Part shown: positions 30,322-32,291 of the stretch, in pieces
Numbering within the stretch: the stretch's first letter is position 1
Layout of the letters: the number at the start of each line of letters is the position of its first letter
Assembly (NCBI GenBank): GCA_017433615.1
Contig: JAFRGW010000063.1
Coordinates: 1-32,291 of the forward strand
DNA from: Eubacterium sp.
Lineage (GTDB): Bacteria > Bacillota > Clostridia > Lachnospirales > Lachnospiraceae
Length of the DNA stretch: 32,291 nucleotides
Direction of reading: 5' to 3'
Notes under the pieces: model-generated
The model's input: the letters and a program-made list of their open reading frames with translations, nothing else
Database searches by the model: none
What the model was told of the DNA's origin: nothing
Made by a program: the position numbers and the translations under genes

Positions 30322-31056
30322 TCACATCAAATGACTCACAATAATCCACACGCCCCCAACTCCGACAAACGCATAGATCACCTTCCCGAAGACATCGGAC
30401 GGGATCTTATTGTGGACGATAAGTCCGAGCAGCGTGCCGACGGCCATCCCGATGATGCCGGCGATAATCATCGGCAAATCGCCTGCTTCCAGGCGCCCAA
30501 GCACCAGACTGATTACCAGAATCACCAGATTATTCACGCATAAAAACGCCTGGATCGTCGCCAGATAATCGGTCTTATCCTCAACAGCGGGCAGCAGATA
30601 AAGCGCCACAGTCGGTCCTCCGGAAGCAAACAGTCCATAGCAGATACCGGTGATCACACCGAGTACGCCGCCGGAAACCGGCGTCGGCCGGATATGGATC
30701 CGCTGCGAAAATACAAAGAAAAAGATCGAAACTGCCACGAACATAAACCCGAGCAGCAGATACATGACATCCGAGTTGACCTTTGCGGACAGCAGGTTGA
30801 CCGTTCCACAGATAATCACAGTCGGGATCAGAACCGGAAGCATAACCGCCCAGCGGATGTGTTTCCGGTATTTTATTGAAATATAGAGCGTACTGATGCT
30901 GACCATGATGATCGAAAGCCCCATGGCTTTGCTGTACGCCATCACAAGCGGGAGAAATCCCATGGTAATCATCGTTGTCCCGAATCCCAGCGCACTCTGA
31001 ACACACGAGCCGGCGAGGATGACAATCATAACATATAGAATCAAAGAAATACTCAT
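30322..31056 (-). CDS. TauE/SafE family permease
   Basis: A 244-residue membrane protein with about eight helices (ISLILYVMIVILAGSCVQSA first), with the TauE/SafE repeat pattern SALGFGTTMITMGFLPLVMA and GVLGVITGICYGLFASGGPT. Members export organosulfur anions such as sulfite or sulfoacetate, or carry related anions; no sulfonate genes are nearby, so the substrate is unknown. AGGAAGG lies upstream of the start. It is single and convergent with the MazF-like gene. Confidence 0.87.
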   Translation of the reverse strand: MSISLILYVMIVILAGSCVQSALGFGTTMITMGFLPLVMAYSKAMGLSIIMVSISTLYISIKYRKHIRWAVMLPVLIPTVIICGTVNLLSAKVNSDVMYLLLGFMFVAVSIFFFVFSQRIHIRPTPVSGGVLGVITGICYGLFASGGPTVALYLLPAVEDKTDYLATIQAFLCVNNLVILVISLVLGRLEAGDLPMIIAGIIGMAVGTLLGLIVHNKIPSDVFGKVIYAFVGVGGVWIIVSHLM

Positions 31057-31115
31057 GAAAAGCCCTTCCTGCTAACTGCTTTATCGTGGCAATGCGGTGA
31101 ATTGTTTCTACTAAT

Positions 31116-31144
31116 AATATACTGGATGCCGGATGGATTTACAA
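31116..31144 (-). promoter_or_regulatory. Promoter of the TauE/SafE gene
   Basis: On the minus strand, TTGTAA (31144-31139), 17 bases, TATATT (31121-31116), about 60 bases before the start. The 350-base gap to 31407 holds this, the palindrome at 31157, and no gene that I can support. Confidence 0.6.
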
Positions 31145-31156
31145 CGTTCACTTGAC

Positions 31157-31171
31157 GTCGCATTTTGCGAC
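31157..31171. other. Palindrome GTCGCA-TTT-TGCGAC upstream of the tyrosine recombinase
   Basis: A perfect 6-base inverted repeat inside CTTGAC...CAACAAG, which extends it imperfectly. It may be an operator or a recombination core site. No second copy was seen in the window. Confidence 0.4.
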
Positions 31172-31407
31172 AACAAGTTCTGAAACGCCTTTCTCATATC
31201 TTTATACATGAAGAACGATCAAATAAAAAAAGCAGACCGGTAGTACATCAAATGGAATTTTCTTTCCGTCCAACCTGTCATATAATACATATAGAGGACA
31301 ATCAAATTCCCAAAGAAAATAGGATATATTTACCAAACCTTGCATGCTATACTTGGGGTCGGGGTACAAATGCGACTATTGAAGTATCACAGAAAGGAGA
31401 ATGCAGT

Positions 31408-32271
31408 ATGAAAGCGATAGCGTGCAAGAAAGCGTTCCTTCTTCGCCTGCGCGAGGAAGAGCGGAGCAGGGCAACCCTTCGAAAATACGATCATGACATT
31501 GAGGTATTTCTGCAGGAAGGTACAGATGCAGACATACGCGAACGGGAGGACTTCTCAGAACGTCTGAACAAAGAGCAGGTTCTGGACTACAAGGATCTGC
31601 TGCATCAGAAATACGCCGTGTCGAGTGCCAACTCGATGCTGGTGGCACTGAACCGGTTTCTGACGTTCATCGGCCGGGGCGATCTGTGTGTACGGCTGTA
31701 CCGGAGGCAGCGCCGGACATTCCGGTACGATGACAAAGAGCTGTCACACGAGGAATACATGCGGCTCCTGAAGACGGCGCGTCACAAGAACAGGCGCCTC
31801 TTCCTGCTGATGCAGGCGATCTGCAGCACCGGCATCCGCGTCAGCGAACACAAATTCATCACCGTGGAGAGTCTGAAGCGGGGCAGCGCCGAGATCGACA
31901 ACAAAGGAAAATGCAGAATCTTCCTGCTGGACCGCAAACTCTGCCGCCTGCTGAAAAAATACTGCAGCAGACGCGGCATCAAGAGCGGGCCGGTATTTGT
32001 TACATCGCGGGGGAAACCATTGGACAGAAGTTATATCTGGAAGAAAATGAAAGAACTCAGCGAAGAAGCACATGTTTCGCCGAAAAAAGTATTTCCGCAC
32101 AACCTCCGGCACCTGTTCGCGGTGACGTTCTACCGGGAGACCGGAGACATCGTCCATCTCGCAGATCTGCTGGGACACGCGTGTATCGATACGACGCGGA
32201 TCTACACCACGCTGAGCGCGGGAGAATACAAAAATCATTTTTCAAAAATGAAGCTGCTGCTGTGCGGATAA
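31408..32271 (+). CDS. Tyrosine recombinase (site-specific integrase)
   Basis: About 287 residues. The N-terminal SAM-like core-binding domain (about 1-100) is followed by the catalytic domain, with Arg144 (STGIRVSE), His231 and Arg234 (FPHNLRHLFA), His257 (LADLLGHACI) and the nucleophile Tyr266 (RIYTT). All key residues are present, so it should be active. It is short and XerD-like, not a long phage integrase. GGAG lies eight bases before ATG 31408; the frame is open upstream to 31165 but without a start signal. No attachment site pair or excisionase is visible, so its target lies outside or is not seen. Confidence 0.88.
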   Translation: MKAIACKKAFLLRLREEERSRATLRKYDHDIEVFLQEGTDADIREREDFSERLNKEQVLDYKDLLHQKYAVSSANSMLVALNRFLTFIGRGDLCVRLYRRQRRTFRYDDKELSHEEYMRLLKTARHKNRRLFLLMQAICSTGIRVSEHKFITVESLKRGSAEIDNKGKCRIFLLDRKLCRLLKKYCSRRGIKSGPVFVTSRGKPLDRSYIWKKMKELSEEAHVSPKKVFPHNLRHLFAVTFYRETGDIVHLADLLGHACIDTTRIYTTLSAGEYKNHFSKMKLLLCG

Positions 32272-32291
32272 TAAAAACCACGTAATAAAGA

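Noticed and set aside
31165-31407. 81-residue extension of the tyrosine recombinase
   Set aside because: It matches no recombinase domain and lacks a start signal; ATG 31408 has a ribosome binding site.

Overview
The window looks like a chromosomal segment of an anaerobic Clostridia species, probably Lachnospiraceae-like. The reasons are a roughly 50% GC core, strong AGGAGG-type ribosome binding sites, a Ser/Ala-rich lipoprotein linker, a DUF6472-type 56-residue protein, a PxpABC/YcsI/YcsG-type 5-oxoproline locus, and sugar ABC transporter genes without their own ATPase. No rRNA, tRNA, CRISPR array or replication origin was seen. Family names come from reading the proteins; no database was searched.

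Region by region. 1-643: the 3' end of an IS200/IS605 TnpB gene, its right end with four stacked hairpins (omegaRNA-like), then an aspartokinase gene reduced to its first about 43 and last about 24 codons, whose 3' end is repeated three times. 618-3401: a UlaG-like metallo-beta-lactamase-fold (MBL) hydrolase and a two-[4Fe-4S] protein on the minus strand, with a divergent Crp/Fnr regulator and a palindromic operator between. 3409-8232: an IS605-end-like repeat, a DUF6472 protein, an ABC exporter, a Cof-type HAD phosphatase and nicotinate phosphoribosyltransferase. 8398-10186: an MFS transporter (minus) and a 36-residue membrane microprotein behind a T-poor leader. 10447-13037: an AraC regulator, a large palindromic repeat, a secreted ComEC-like MBL protein, and a membrane-anchored coiled-coil protein.

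13068-16234: a Memo-AMMECR1 fusion and its partner radical SAM enzyme (AmmeMemoRadiSam system), split by a Phd/PIN toxin-antitoxin pair with its own promoter and paired operators. 16353-18371: a promoter and structured leader, then a LysR regulator (TTG start) and a PfkB-family kinase. 18465-24124: two LacI-type operators, a LacI regulator, a MalG-like permease, a solute-binding lipoprotein flanked by hairpins, a MalF-like permease and an overlapping ComEC-like MBL gene. 24353-29159: an Nramp-like transporter lacking the usual metal ligands, then pxpB, pxpC, a DUF1445 (YcsI) gene and pxpA, a 5-oxoproline (pyroglutamate) or related lactam utilisation locus. 29160-30310: a duplicated pxpA 3' end and an AT-rich island with an orphan MazF/PemK toxin behind a promoter-terminator leader. 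30322-32271: a TauE/SafE permease (minus) and a tyrosine recombinase.

Two threads recur. One is a dispersed palindromic repeat family (arms GGGACGG...CCGTCCC, centre GCTCAGGTGG-ATTCGC) at 11341, 16273 and 24138, with fragments at 13040 and 18705. The other is duplication of gene 3' ends (aspartokinase remnant, ABC exporter, pxpA). The most interesting loci are the toxin-antitoxin insertion in the AmmeMemoRadiSam locus, the Nramp-like protein in the pxp locus, the MazF leader, and the TnpB/aspartokinase junction.
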